Positions 24,712 through 37,879 of a stretch of DNA of 64,000 nucleotides are shown one piece after another. The translations under genes were made by a program, and so were the position numbers. The notes under the pieces were generated by a model. The model made no database searches, was not told the origin of the DNA, and worked only from the letters and a program-made list of their open reading frames with translations. The stretch comes from Takifugu bimaculatus (lineage: Eukaryota; Chordata; Actinopteri; Tetraodontiformes; Tetraodontidae): assembly GCA_004026145.2 (NCBI GenBank), contig CP034985.2, positions 7,537,968 through 7,601,967 on the forward strand, written 5' to 3'. Each line of letters begins with the position of its first letter. Position 1 is the first letter of the stretch.

Positions 24712-26111
24712 GCCGGAGGCCCCTCGCAGAAGTGCGGATAGAACCAGTTCAGGCTGAATGCATCGTCATGGACGCTGTTACCATGTGATCCATTACTCTG
24801 TGAAGTAAAGCAACAAACCCCCCAGCTCAGTTTTGATGTGTTTGAGCCATTTCAATTATCTTTCTGCGCCCACTTTTACCCCCCCCCCCCGACTCTCCTT
24901 GGCGTCCCCACTGTTGAACATTGCACCGGCGGCAGAGTCGGTGGTGCACGTAGGGGTTCACTGACCTCACGTCCTCCAGGACCAGAGCAAGGTCTGCATG
25001 CGTGTCCCTCATTAGCACTATGTTGTGATGCATTAAGTCATTCCATGGTATTCCTGTGCCAAAGCTTTTCATGGAAGGGACCCGTGAAATTTGGAGCACA
25101 CGGCAGTAGGTTATTTTCCTTAGCCTATGTGGACCTTTGGGGAGAGCACCTACCTTTTTTTTTAAGGCATTAGCAGATGTACTTTCTTAGTCTCTGGCTA
25201 CCAAATAAGAAGTATTGCCTAGTATTTAAGCATAAGTTATTAGCAATGACCCACATTTCTTTCTAGGTGGTGTTTTCATCTGCCCGACCATCTATGCTGT
25301 AGTGAGTCAGGTTCTGTTATAGTGATGTTTTTTCTAACGGGTCTACTTTGCGGGACTTCGTCCTCCAGCCTCGAGCCTTTGGATTTCAGTCGCTCAACAC
25401 CTCTCACCTCGCCTCTTAACTAGCTGACGGACTGAATCCGGACTTCACGCCGGCGTCTGAGTGGCGCGACGAAATGTCCCTTTGCTGATTGGATGCCTGA
25501 CGAGCACTGATTGCCATTATGGATAGCGAGAGGTTATTCTGCCTGATGGCCGCTGTAGTAGATCTAAATCCTAATGAATGTGTCTGCACCTTGTCGCATT
25601 AGGGAGTTTTTATACTTGTATGACATTCTGTGTATCTGCATGACCAAACGGATCCCCTGCGTTGGACTTCTTGTTTTATTTCCGGAGTTCTGGTTGCTGC
25701 TTACCAGCACCTGCTGGTATCCCTCAGCATTCCCTGTAAGGCTTCAGGGAACCACTGGTCTCTTCACTGAAGATAAACCCATATATATGGTGGCCTTGAC
25801 GCTTTCACAATTTTTCACACACACAAGACTGATTTTCAGACCCCCCCCCCCCCCCCCCCCCATTCCCACGCCCCAATTTTACTGTGTATGCAATATAGAA
25901 ATATATGCTGGGAAATGCGTTTCGATGTGTTTCTTCATTTGTACTGATTGGTCACTTTTATTCTATGTATTTTAAGACTTGAGGTCTTGTGCAAAACTTA
26001 AAAAAAAAATAAACGAAACTTTTTTTTTATTTTAGATATAACATGTCCAAACTGATGTGTTTTGATAAACTATATATCTACAGTATCTGTCTGGTGTGTC
26101 ATTGTAAAATA

Positions 26112-26117
26112 AATAAA
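26112..26117 (+). terminator. Candidate slc30a1 polyA signal
   Basis: AATAAA about 1.4 kb after the slc30a1 stop, in an A-rich stretch. A second AATAAA lies near 26008. A long 3' UTR matches mammalian SLC30A1. Poly-C (25841-25861) lies inside the inferred UTR. Confidence 0.5.
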
Positions 26118-29100
26118 ACATGGCTGTTTGCTCCAGTTGCTGAAACTAAGAGGCCCCGTTCATTCTTCCTCCGCCTGTTGATGTGGCGTTAACTGTAGAA
26201 ATGACTTTTCCCTCTCTCTCTGAACTTGAAGAATCGTGTAAATGCTGTTTAATCCAGTGAGAAATGGCTTTGAAAAGCCGGCGTTTTAATAACGCGACCA
26301 GAGCGGTTTATAGGTTTAACGTGAGGAATTTGCTTTACTTTTATTATACTTGGCCTAAATTCCTGCTTCCAGCGACGTCGAAAGGAAACGCCGGGAAGTT
26401 GACAGGGTGTGACGCGCAGTGACGGGAGCGTTCATGTGACCATCCCGTGACCTGGCGTTAAAGCGCTGAGACTCCTGAAGGGGCTGAGCTCATTTCCCTT
26501 TGATCGATTCCCGCCGTAGGCTTTGATCCTTCAAAGGATCTGACAGCAGCACATGGAAGGCCAGAGGAGGAAGTGGACGTACGGTCCCTTTAAAGTCCTG
26601 TCCTCCACCCTGGGTGTGAGGCCATCTGTCTCCTGGGATTATGGAACAGCACGAGTTGGATGTGAGAGGACAGGGTGAACCTTAGACTTTTGGGGAGGAG
26701 GGGGGGGGGGGTCTCTCGGGTCACCAGTCCCGGAGCTGAGCAGCAGTACTCGCCGGTGATCCAGAGATCCCGACCCCGCTCGGGAATCTCTGCGGACTCC
26801 TGGAGCATCTCCTTCTCTCCCACACCCAGAAACATCTAATCTGACCTCACTGGTCAGTTCGCACACAGGAGCCCAGAGATTAGAAGGTCCGGAATGTTCC
26901 GCAGCTATGAGGGTGTTTTGGTTCTCTATCAGCGTGACGTCCCCGCAGCTTTCCTCTGCTTTTTTTAAATTAGGCGTCAGCGTTTTAGGATTTGCTGGGA
27001 ATGTGAAAGGTGACACGTTCCTAATCAGGGACAGGGAGGGGCCGAAGTCCCAAAATGAGGGGTGCGGGAACGGCGCAGGTTTAATGTTTCACTCACTGTC
27101 ATCTGCATCTCTGTCAGACTTTGATCGTGAAGTCGGGTCGGTCCAACAGCAGAACTGAAGCGCTGATAACAGGACAGAGGCGATCCACGCAGTCTTCATA
27201 CAGTGGAGATAAACGGGCCCTTATCAGCAGCCTCGGGGGGTCGAGGCTTCAATGATATGATAATTCATTATTTTTTATCTGTGCACCTTGACTGATTGCC
27301 CCCCCCCCCCACCCCACCCCCAACTTGAACATTAATTTACAGATCTAATTGAACTGTAAATCATTAAGTTTAATCTCATTTTAACCACACTCGCACACAC
27401 ACCGAATCTTCTGGCTGCTTGAGGGTTTCAAACTACAAAGTTGTGAACTTGCCCGAATAAAATATGCTTGTTTGTTTGCTTTTTATTTTGTTAATCAGAG
27501 ATCTGTGCAGTTCTGTGTATTTTATATTGGCCATGTGGATTCCTTATTTAAAAATGAGCAAACATGACAGCTTCTTTTGCTTGATAACGCGTTACCCTTT
27601 AATTTGTTTTATCTTCATTTATCCATCCACTGTTAATGGTGGGGGAGTTTTCTTCTTTATTTCTTAAGGTTTTTGAACTGGTGACTCCATCATTTTGGAG
27701 ACGTCACTTCCTGTCCAGTTGCATGGCCGTCACATGATCGCCGCCCCAGGATGTTTACGATGTGTTGCTCAGCTCCAGAATAAAATCTGTCCTACATTTA
27801 CTTTAACACCCATGATGTGATTAATTTATGTGAGATAAAGGGTCTATCTCCTGTAAACTGTCCTGTCTAACGTGCGTATTGACGTGTACTAATAGGAATA
27901 ATGATTCTGAAAGTTAGCATTACTGAAGGGTATATTCAGCACTGCTGAGCTGAACCCAGCTTCTGTGTTCTGCTGGATCCCTCTGGTCGTCCGGGTCACA
28001 CGGGCCGCGGCCGAGCGGCTTCAGCTGCCCTCCGAGTGCAGCTGGAACAATAGAGGTGTTGGCTGCAGCGGCGCGCTGAGAGACCACTCTGAACTCGTTC
28101 CAAGGTCAGGCCTCGGCTGTCAAGGGAGGATCGGAAACGCACAACAACAAAAGGTTCAGAAACGTTCGACGCCGGAGACGCGAAGGGTTCGCTCGCTGGA
28201 TGCGGCTCCCACGCTCAGTCTAATGCCACATTTGTTGGCGGCTGGTAATCCTCAAAAACAGGCTCGTTGTCCTATGTTCTCTGGGTCTTTATGGCGGCTC
28301 GGTTGGTGAGCGTTTTGTCTTTTACCCGCTGAACTAAGCTGATAACGACCATCTCTAACGCAACAATAACAACAGATAATGATATACACACATGCCAGCC
28401 GCACCGGCGTTCCCTCCTCAGATTGTGGGGAGGCCGAAATTGGATCTGAGGTGCCTGATTCTACCTGCACCACCCGTTCTGGGCCTGATACAACAATAAA
28501 GCACCCGCTCAGGCAAAAGAGCGGCGTCCTGCGTGAAGGGCACAGCCCTGACCTTCAGCCAAAGCACAGTCTTTGTTGTCGTCTTCTCTTTGGCTGTTGA
28601 ATCACAAGGTCGCCGTCTTATCTCAGGACTGGAAAGACACACTGATCCAATCTAACGTGCCTGGTTTATAGCAAGATGCTCCTGTTGACTGCAGACAGCG
28701 AATTCCAGCATTTAATGACTTGTTTTGTTTCCATCCGGGCTCGCTATGACCGGGCTGAGGTGCCAACTTCATCGTTATCTTGTCTTATCTCCACTCCGGG
28801 ATGTCCAAATCTAGGATGTTATAACATAACTGGGTTGGAAGTTATACATTACAAATCTACAGTGCCTTTAAAAGGATCCTCCCTGGCTGCTTCTGCCTTT
28901 TACTGCTTTTTCTTAAATACAATGGCGATAAGACGTGTGGACAAGGACTCACAGACAACATTTCATGGCCAAGAGGAAGCAGATTTATATAATAAGTCGC
29001 ATCGGCTGATTGCGTAATCATGGGACTTTTGCTGGGCGACCAGTTCCATTTATTTGGTCTTAATGACCTGAGGACACGTGACAGGAAGGTACAGAATTCT

Positions 29101-29539
29101 CAGAGTGACTCAGGGAAACAGTGAGGTTGGAAGAGTTTGACCCAGTCAAGTGAGCAGGTGAGACACGGATGAGGGAGGTCACCGAGGCATCTGTGCTGCC
29201 GCCGCATGCTTCAATCAGTCACATCTTCATGGGAGAGGGAGAAAATGGGTTTCTAGATGAGTGCTGGGGGGGGGGGAGTTTCAGTCAGAAGAATGCAGGA
29301 ATGAACTGATTCATTAATGCTAAAGAGTTACGCTTGTTTTAATTTTAAATGTGTACAGTCGACTCTGTGTCCATGTGTCATTTGAAACAACCCCCCAGCA
29401 CTTCTCTGACCCCCCCGAGGCCAGAGGTGCCCTCCTGGACTGATGAAAACCTTTAAGGACTTTGTAAAGTGAACTGACGGATTTGGTGCATCGCATTCAG
29501 GAAACCCGTGCGTGGTGGCGGCAGCGTTAGCGCCGGGCT
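26118..29539. other. slc30a1-rd3 intergenic stretch, left part
   Basis: No coding exon, RNA gene or named element was recognised. Open frames here are short and without family features. The stretch contains homopolymer runs (G near 26701-26710, C near 27300-27310, G near 29268-29277) and moderately GC-rich patches that could hold regulatory DNA. Confidence 0.5.
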
Positions 29540-30152
29540 AAATGAGGACAAGAACAGTGGAAAAACAGCAACAAGAGCAAATATTACAGGATGGTTTCAG
29601 CCCCCCCCCCCCCCCCAAGAAACTGGTCAGAAGGGCTGGCTCACTCCTGGACTGTTCTCTGGACTCCATTGACGAGGTGGGTGAGAGGAGGATGTTAGCC
29701 AAGCTGACATCAATTATGGACACCAACTCAACTGTGGGGGCCTTAAGCAGCTCCTTCAGCAGCAGACTGTTACACCCACAGTGTAAAAGGGAACGTTACC
29801 GCAGGTCATTTATCCCAACTGCCGTCAGATTGTTCAACATTCACAAAAACATACACAACAATGTAGCACCAATAACCCAGGGTTGGCATATTTGCACTAA
29901 CTAATCATCCTACCTCTGGAATGTCTTATTTGCACCTTCATTTTTCTTCACACTGTCCGACGCTCCTTCTGTACATAATTTTAATTTCTGTATATACTGT
30001 ACAATGTACATAGCAATGTACATAATATAAGAGTCTTTTTATTTTTTTTTCTTTTAGTACTTTTCTGCATTGTACACCACCGGCTACCGCTGTAATGTAC
30101 AATTTCCCCGATGTGGGATCAATAAAGTTTTTTATCCTTATCCTTATCCTTA
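29540..30152 (+). mobile_element. 3' end of a LINE-type retrotransposon, 5'-truncated
   Basis: The open frame 29542-29904 contains KLVRRAGSLLDCSLDSIDEV, then RRMLAKLTSIMD, and later SSSFSSRLLHPQCKRERYRRSFIPTAVRLFN. This is the pattern at the C-terminus of fish non-LTR retrotransposon ORF2. About 250 bases downstream is the usual 3' end: GATGTGGGATCAATAAAG followed by a short ATCCTT tandem (about 30134-30151). The upstream reverse transcriptase is absent, as in a typical 5'-truncated insertion. A poly-C run (29601-29616) interrupts the coding part. I cannot assign the clade with confidence. Confidence 0.75.
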
Positions 30153-33100
30153 ACCTCTCTTAAACCAACCAACCAAGCACACATACATTTTAATTACATT
30201 TTAAATGCAAGTTAATGCATTCATAGAGCTTATGGAGTTCATCCACAGCCTAGACAAAAACAACAAAAAAAAGTTGCCACCTGGATTAACTAAGTAAACA
30301 GGTAAAAGCCTCCATTTGCATCATCACTGGAGGGGACAGTAGCTTTCAGCTGGCAACAAGCTCTCTAACCCCAGCTGTCATCACGAGTAGCTTCTCATTT
30401 CTGAAACATCCTGAGCTCCTGGAAAAGATGCTGGTCTGTTTGAGAAGGGTCAGATCTTTGGCTGCATCGAGCGGACAAAACATCGAAGGAGGCTGCAGAA
30501 TGTTTGGTGAAGAAGTCTCCAAAACATGAATAAAAACTGGAAGCACAGGTGGGGAAGAGCTGTGGATCCTGAACGATGGTGATCGGGATCCTCCCCCACC
30601 CCCACCATCAATACAAGATCCTGGTGAAAAATAAATGCAACGCTGGATGGAAAAGGACCTTTTCCTGGGTGAGTCTGTGTATTTACGATCCTGGCATCTC
30701 ATTTGTCGGCCTGGAGCAAGAACTAGAACAGGAAGAACAAGGAGCGATAGTTTACCGGAGAGGAACTTGGACGTGTCTTGGAGGTTTGGTACAACAACAA
30801 GAGGAGCACTAGTGCAAACAAGTTCGCAATCTGTCGCAAGAAACTGACTCTTTGTTTCCTGTTATCCTTTATTCCTAAAAAAGCCAGGGCTCCTAAAATG
30901 GGGATCCATCAGTCGAAACTGCAGGGATAAATACGTCAATGTCACGTTTGATTGTTTTGCCTGATAGAACAACCACGAGAAGATTCCGCTCCCACGCTGA
31001 CCTCCAAAAGCCCACGGACAATTTTGAAAGCAAACGGGGTCACCAGGACAAAGACCGCCAAAAAAGAGGATGTCAGCAAAGTTCTTTTTTTTTTTCCCAC
31101 TGTGCTCATGTGACCAGTACTTCCTCCTCAATGGACCCCACAGCTGACAGAGCAGAGCTCTCAGTTCCCAGTGGAAACAAAATAACATGACCCAACATGA
31201 GTTTATTTATTGGCAACATAATTCTGGAGGAGAGGAAGTCGTCTTTTACTGAAATGGACCTGAACTAATCTGGGTGTGTGTGCAGAGTCTTTGCACACCT
31301 TCAATCTGGCGTTTTTAAAACTTGATAAGAGAGTGGCGTGGCGTCTAGCTGCGGCCCCTCGCAGCAGCATTGTCATCCTTTTTACAGGGGTTCCCCCTAA
31401 TCGCCCATAAATTGGAGTCAAAGCGCCAAGAAAAGAAGCGGAGGAGCGTCTGAATGTTGGCGCTTTGCAGGCCCCGTCATGTGACTGCAGCTGTTGTCAC
31501 TGCAGGGTGGAGTGCACAACGCTGGAACCTTCCAGAAACCAAAACTTCTAATGACACTTCTGTGCTTGTGTTATTTCTCTTTTTAAGGTGTTGCAGAAGC
31601 CGGTGTAGGAGTTTTGTAGGGTAGCTGAGTTCAGAAAGTATTCCCTGGATATTTGTGCAGGTGTGGCACTTCTCAGATTTTCTTCCCATGCACACACTTA
31701 CAAAAACAAATAGAAAGGTTCTCCACCCATCCTGGAATCAATTCTAGGTTTAAGTGAAGGCAGGTAAAAGCAGCCTGGAGAATCTGGCTAAAGTTGTAGG
31801 AAACTACCCTCTAGTGGCGCAACGGAGAGCTGTCAAACCGCCGAGGAGACGCCGTTGTTGGTGTTTACTGCTGTTATTTGAATGTCTGCGTTCACCCTTT
31901 CACGCACAGAAAGAGGCCTGGAACCAACGACCAGCTGTTCTACCGCCTCAGATACAGAAACCACTTGAAGGCAGCTGTGGACATTCGTTGACCTCTTCTG
32001 TGGCGGGGGGGGGGGGGCACGGAAACCTCAGGGAGCGAGTGAAGAGGACAGAATGGAGGATTAACAGGGACATGTGTCTGGATTATAGGGACAGCTCACA
32101 GAACCATCTGTCACCTCCTCTCTGAGGTTAACACACACCCCCAACACACACATCACACTCGGTGGTTGTTTGAAATTCAGATTAGAAAACGAAAGAAATT
32201 CAGTTCTGGACAGGTATGTGCTTCATCTGGCCATTTGGGGGAGGCGTGAGGTGAAATTTTGAAGATTAAAGATGCAGAAATTCTGCCACGAACCTCTGGA
32301 ACTCTCTTGAAGAGCAGCTTTATAGTGAAGTAAACAATAAATAATTGCTCAGACCTTTCGAAAGAGCACAGAATGTTGATCCTCACACCTGTAAATAGCC
32401 TGGAATGGCTTTGTCCCAGCCTAAATTCTGATTATAGCAGAGGAAAATAATAATGTAATAGATTATTGTAGACAGTGGGGCTTCTACAACGACGTCAATA
32501 CATTTCTGTTTGTTGTTGTTTTTATATAGGATGCAGCTAAAATAGGACTAAATAGTTTATCTGACAGATTTAAAAGACTAAAGAACACAGAACCGGCCTC
32601 CCTCTGGACTCTCTTAGATGGACTTCGGCTCTGGGTTGGTGCTTCAGTTGCGTTTCTGCGCCGATGTTGAAGAGGAGGATGGAGGTGGAGGGTGATGGGG
32701 AGGGAGCTGCTGTGGCGGAGGGAGACTGGCGGCGTGTTGCAAACGGAACCAGTCCTGCGGTTGGCTGCTTGCGCCCACGCACCTGGGTGAACTAAGGAAC
32801 CTTGATACACACCTACACAACAGCCGTGGGTAATCTGAACTCGTCATCATCCGAGCTACACCGCCTCCTGTCCTCTTTTTAGCATTTGGCGTGCTAATTT
32901 AACCCGCGCTAATGCCAGATGACCTCGCACAGATGCTGCGCTGGCTGCCTCCAGCTCCATCCTTCGCAATGACAAAAACATCCAGTCCATTCAGTATTTT
33001 GCCATCCCTGCCCGACCCAACCATATCCCCTTTATCAGCCTCTTCGTCGCTCTTGAGCTCCCTCTCAGCTGATGAGCTTATTGTGGACAAATAGGCTTAG

Positions 33101-33234
33101 GAGCCTGCAACTATGGCAACGGCCAATCATTACAAGCTTCATAAGCATTTCATTGGGGGCCGTGATCCAATGGATCTCGTTAGAGATGCTGCTGCCAACC
33201 TCCTGCAACAAGTAAAAACAGGCTAAAGAAGCTC
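30153..33234. other. slc30a1-rd3 intergenic stretch, right part
   Basis: No gene was recognised. The stretch holds a poly-G run near 32006-32017 and non-repetitive DNA leading up to the polypurine tract before rd3. Any rd3 distal regulatory DNA probably lies here, but I could not point to a specific element. Confidence 0.5.
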
Positions 33235-33306
33235 GGGGGAGGAAGGAGAGGAGAGGGAGAGGGAGGGGGAGAGAGAGGGAGGGAGAGAAAGAGAGAGAGG
33301 GGAGGA
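33235..33306 (+). repeat. 72-nt uninterrupted polypurine (GA) tract upstream of rd3
   Basis: Every base from 33235 to 33306 is A or G, mostly GA, GGA and GAGGG units. Such tracts can form triplex DNA and can bind GAGA-type factors in promoters. It lies about 140 bases before the probable non-coding first-exon donor of rd3. Confidence 0.9.
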
Positions 33307-33319
33307 CCCATTTCTTTTC

Positions 33320-33446
33320 ATTTTAAAAGCCAGTCAACTGTCTGGCTGCTGCGGATCGTCTTCTTTTGCTCCGCTGTGGTTCTTGTTCCCCCAACAGGTC
33401 CTGAGAAGAAACTTGGGACCAGCAACAAGGGAGGATCGTTCTTTCT
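33320..33446 (+). promoter_or_regulatory. Possible rd3 non-coding first exon
   Basis: A good splice donor (GTGAGT) starts at 33447. A good acceptor (CAG at 34282-34284) lies just before the rd3 coding exon, which would have 5' UTR from 34285. A non-coding first exon ending at 33446 is therefore likely. Its 5' end is a guess based on the polypurine tract. Confidence 0.35.
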
Positions 33447-34325
33447 GTGAGTCTTTCTGCAACACCTCCATTCAAACGGTTCCAGGGGTCGCGCTGCGTT
33501 AAAAGTGGTTGTACTAGGAAAATAAAAACAGCTTTGTGAAATTGCTGATCAAACCTTCGCGTGATGTGATCACAGATTCCTGGTGAATAGATTATTTAGT
33601 GCTGACTCAAACAGACCTGGCACAAGCGCATGAAGAGCAGGTTTGCTGGAGGTGTTTGACTCCATCTTGAGGGTTTATTTCTGCAACACGGTGACTAATC
33701 TGATTCAGGTTTCTGCCTTCCTAACAACATCAGCTGGGGTTTGAAGGACAACCTGAGCTGGTGAATGGCCAGAAAGGAGAGAAGAGGAAAAGAAAAGAAG
33801 GCTGCGGCAAATGATGAGTGATCAGCAGCCTCCTCAGGTCACCGCACTGAAATATTCCCTCATTCCACGATTCTGTGTGATTCATTGGTGATGAGGGAAA
33901 ACTGCTCAAAGCCTTTCCAGTGTTTCGTGTGATCTGAACCTGAACGAGTCCATGTTTCCAGCCATTTCCTCAAAATTCCTCGAAATAATCGCAACAACGC
34001 GATCGAACGAGGTGCCTTTTCAGACAAGGGATCATTGAAAAGAGGAAAAGATGGAGAGATGTTCATCTGAAAAGAGACAGAGCAGCGCTAAATGATTTAA
34101 AGGGATCCCCATCATCCATGTTCCTCATGGTTGGAGAGATGAACAGTCTCAGTCTCTCCTCTTTGTCCTGCACATAATTAGTGTCACCGGCGGTGACCTT
34201 TGACCCTTCGAGACAAAATGTCTCATTAAACCCATTTAGATTTTACTTTCTAACAGTTATGGATTTTCCATTTACTTCACTCAGGCGTCCGTCCGGAATA
34301 ACGTTCTCTTCCTGGGGAGCTCGTG

Positions 34326-35505
34326 ATGCAGAACATGGCCTCCTGGTTCAGCTGGAATGAGCCGTATCACCGGACCCCCCGGAGGGATCCCTCCGAGGTG
34401 GTCACCGAAACGCTGATGCTGGAGCTGAGCTGGCAGCTGAAGGAGGCCGAGAGGCAGCAGAGGGAGAGAGAGAGCGAGTACCGGCGCCTCAGGACCGGCG
34501 TGGACTACAGCTGGCTGGCCATGACGCCGCGCTCCTCCTTCAGCATCAGCACCGGGCAGAGACTCGGCCTGGAGGAGCTCTGCTCCAAGGTGCCGCCGTC
34601 CTGCTGTGGCGCGGTCATACTCAGGTGAGGGACCATCGCCCCCGGCAACCACAGAAGTTGATGACACTTCCTTTAATCTGCATCACCCACGGACCGCCTG
34701 ACCTCGCTCGGGTCTCCGCTCAGGCCGCAGGTGTCTCGTAATGAGCGCCGACACATTTGACTGGTGTTGATGGGCCTTCTGTGGGGTGATTAACACATGC
34801 GCTCCCGTTGGTCACAGCTGAGGCCTCGTTCCCCGCGGTGACTCAGACTGCTTGGCTAACCTGTTTGTGCACGAGTGGCGGGAATTAAGTCAATCATTGG
34901 TTCACCAGAAGCACCCTCCAAGAAGCCTGCTGGCCAACAGATGCCTATTTAAAGGTCTGCTGAGCACTCAGCAGCTGTGCAGCAGGGACTGATTAGCAGG
35001 AGGGGGGGGTGACATTTGTTCTTCTTATTAGATGTTTTCTTGCCAAGTACGGATTTAGGCTCCACCTCTGGGGTTCTTTCTCCAACTCCAAGGATCTGCC
35101 TTATACAACTGTCCCACTTCCTGTTCCCTGCTGCTCAGGTTCCGGGAGGTCATGCAGGCCAACGAGCCCGAGGTGCAAGAAGTGTCCAGCCTGTTTCGCT
35201 CCCTCCTCCTGGAAGTTCTGGATCAGTTGAAGGAGGAGCAGGAAACCCAGCGACTCGCCCGCCAGTGGAACAAGCCCGCCCCGAGCATGTCCCTGGTCAA
35301 CTTCCGGTCCCGCATCAAGATCAACCCGTTCGGAAGCACGCCCGGATTGACGTCAACCGTGGCGGCCAGGACGGGGCTGAGTGACCTGAAAACGGTGTCG
35401 GAGGACGTGGAGAGAGGGGAGGACGCCACGGGGAGGTCACAGAGGGTGTGGAGCATGCCTAACTTCAGGAACAAAGGAAGCAGCAGCAGCAGTGAAGTTG
35501 TCTGA
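34326..35505 (+). CDS. rd3: Retinal degeneration 3 protein (RD3)
   Basis: RD3 binds and inhibits photoreceptor membrane guanylate cyclases and supports their export from the ER. Two coding exons join in phase: 34326-34624 and 35139-35505, giving 221 residues (human 195). The family hallmarks are present: SWFSWNEP near the N-terminus (human SWLRWNEA), ETLMLELSWQLKEAERQQRE (coiled coil), GVDYSWLAMTPRS, PSCCGAVILRFREVMQANEP, EVQEVSSLFRSLL, then SEDVERGED and RVWSMPNFR. The start may be this ATG or the one three codons later (MASWFSW). The C-terminus has a Ser-rich extension of about ten residues. An AATAAA at 35830-35835 fits the end of the transcript. Confidence 0.95.
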
Positions 35506-35829
35506 TGGGACAGATTCTGTACTGGACTTGCACCAGTAAAGGCAGGGAGAACCCCATCCTCTTCCTGGAGCTTCTCAGATGATGCAGCAGCAGGTGAAAC
35601 ATGTGCAGAGACCGAGGTTTGGTTTCCGAGAGGCTCAAAACTGTCAAGATGATGGTTGCGGCGCGGCGTGTGAATGATTTGGTGCAACAACCTCATCAAG
35701 ATCGAAACAGGCCTTTCCATTGTTGTCACCCCCCAAAAGGCTCAGTAATATCTAGAAAAACATGAGGTGTTTATGTAAATGCTACCAAGTCACTAGCTGC
35801 ATTTTAATACCTTTCTCAGTGGATTTGAA

Positions 35830-35835
35830 AATAAA
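35830..35835 (+). terminator. rd3 polyA signal AATAAA
   Basis: Canonical hexamer 325 bases after the rd3 stop. A reverse-strand AATAAA (35894-35899) lies about 60 bases further and may serve the convergent Ser/Lys-rich gene, so the two transcripts would end close together. Confidence 0.6.
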
Positions 35836-36491
35836 AGCTGATTCTCCTTGGAACTCGTACAAATGTCAAAAATAAGACTGATGACACTTTTTCTTTATTC
35901 ACTTTGGAAATGTTCAGGGTTCAAAAAGGTCATTTTAACTGAGGATGGCATTTTCCCTTGTTAGACAAGAGCCGCAGCAGAAGGAACACGGTGGATTTAA
36001 ATGAATTATCAACAGCTTGTTAGCATGTTTCAGGCGGGTGGTGATCTTGGCTGCCTGCATCTGACAATTAAGCGCACCTAAAAAAATTTAAAAAAACAAC
36101 CACAGAGCCACAATTATGTTGATAAAAGAAAGATTGTTGACTGAATGTAAAATGATGACTTTAGCAGGGACGTCACTAAACATTTAAACATTGGCTTTTC
36201 TTGATGCACCCGCTTCCCAACGAGCAAGACGGCCTCATTATTTAAAAAGTAGGCAGTTTATCAGGAACAGACAGCTCAAACCTGGATCATCAGCAGCAAC
36301 AACAACAACAGACTCCAGCTCCCGTCAGGACAGCGGGAGGAGTCCCAGAATGGTGCCGGCAGCTCCTGTCACGAGAGTGCTGACGAACACATAAACAGTG
36401 GTTGGAACACACAGCTCGGGCTTCTGATCTTTCTTGTGTGTTGCTGCAAGATGTCCTTTGGTCTCCTGAGTTCTGTTGGTGCTCCTGGACT

Positions 36492-37799
36492 TCACAGGGT
36501 AGAGTTCAAGAATTCAAGAAGTTGTGCTCGATTTTTATCCCTCTGGAAACAGAAATGTCAAATATTAGGAAACACTGAATGGAAATAATGAGTGACTGCA
36601 TCCTCGATGGTGAAAACACTGGATTACCTTTTTGTCTTCCTTTGACTTCTTTACCTTCATTTTGATCTTTTTCCCTGAAATCATGCTGTACTTGCCTTTT
36701 TTCCGATCTTGTAAATACTGTTGTAAACACAAAAGGTTGGAAATAGAACTATAACATAAGTTAAAGGATTCATTCTTCCCTAATATGGAACTTTACCTTG
36801 GATATCTGTACAGGTCCTGAGCCGTCTTCTCCCCCTTTTGCTTTTTTGTTCTTTTTATGTTTATGTCGCTTCTCTTTCTTCCCTTTCTGCAGCAACAAGA
36901 GGTGTGAGATTTTTATTTTCTGCATTATTAAAACCATATTGTGAGCATGAATTCAAAAAATCCATTGGGTTACTTTTTTGGGGTGTTTCTCCTTTTTCAT
37001 TTTCTTAGAATGTTTTCTGGATTTGCTGCGGGAGTCTAAAAAACAACTCCAACAACAACAGCAGCAACACGACAAACATATCAATATTAGTACTTTTGTA
37101 TTATTAGTACCCACATTTAACGACAGACTTTAAAGTTAGACTTACCATTACTGCTAGAGCTGGAGCGGCTGTGGCTCGATGAGCACGAGGAACTTGATGA
37201 AGAGGACGAAGAAGAAGACGAAGATGAGGAAGATGACGAGGAAGAGGAGGAAGAGGATCTAGTCCGACTCCGTTTCCGCTTTCTTTCTTCTCGTCCTGAC
37301 AAGTGAGGAGGCAAAAATTCATCTGTCCACCCAAACAAACGGTTCTTAATTCAGAGCTACCGATTACTACAAGCCACTTCAAACATCATTTTTCTCAGCT
37401 TGGCAGGTTTCGTGTTAAAGGAACAGGACAAAGCTTGTTGTCTTCCTCATTCTGACCTCTGCTTCTTGATCTCCTCCTCTCGTCTGTTTTGGAACTGGAC
37501 ATCCTGGATTCCGCTTTAGTTGACTGTGGTTAAAAAGATGGGGAAATTATGTTCATGTTCACCGCCGTTTATTTACGTTTTCTCATCATTCTGAATCTCA
37601 ATCAGATGCACAGGTCGTAATCAATATTATTGACACGTTATTTGATTGGAGGCCAGGAGTTATAGTCTGCTGTCATTTATAAACATGCCGGGCAGACGAA
37701 GCTAATGCTAAAAGACGCTGAAAGGTATAAAATGATCTACTACAGGACGAACCAGAGATTCAGGAATCTACTCACCATTCCAAAAGCGGGGGCAATCAT
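36492..37799 (-). CDS. Uncharacterised Ser-rich and Lys-rich nuclear-type protein
   Basis: I do not recognise this gene by name. Seven coding exons on the - strand join in phase: 37776-37799, 37457-37523, 37146-37295, 36974-37035, 36797-36886, 36628-36717 and 36492-36542, giving 177 residues. The start is MIAPAFGMSTKAESR. A basic stretch with SRSR and REERKRKRSRTR follows, then a run of more than 20 serines. After that come SRSKSRKHSKKMKKEKH and KEKRHKHKKNKKAKGG, then QISKYLQDRKKGKYSMIS and GKKIKMKVKKSKEDK. The protein ends RAQLLEFLNSTL. RS and Lys tracts suggest a nuclear, splicing-related protein. The non-repetitive C-terminal third, spread over three in-phase short exons, argues for a real conserved domain. 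It lies between rd3 (convergent) and rhag. Confidence 0.75.
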
Positions 37800-37879
37800 A
37801 TGCCAACAGGAAAACAACAGCGAAAGTAAATTTATGCTTTTTGCAACACAAATTTCTGTCGTAAAGATAATTAGCAGCC

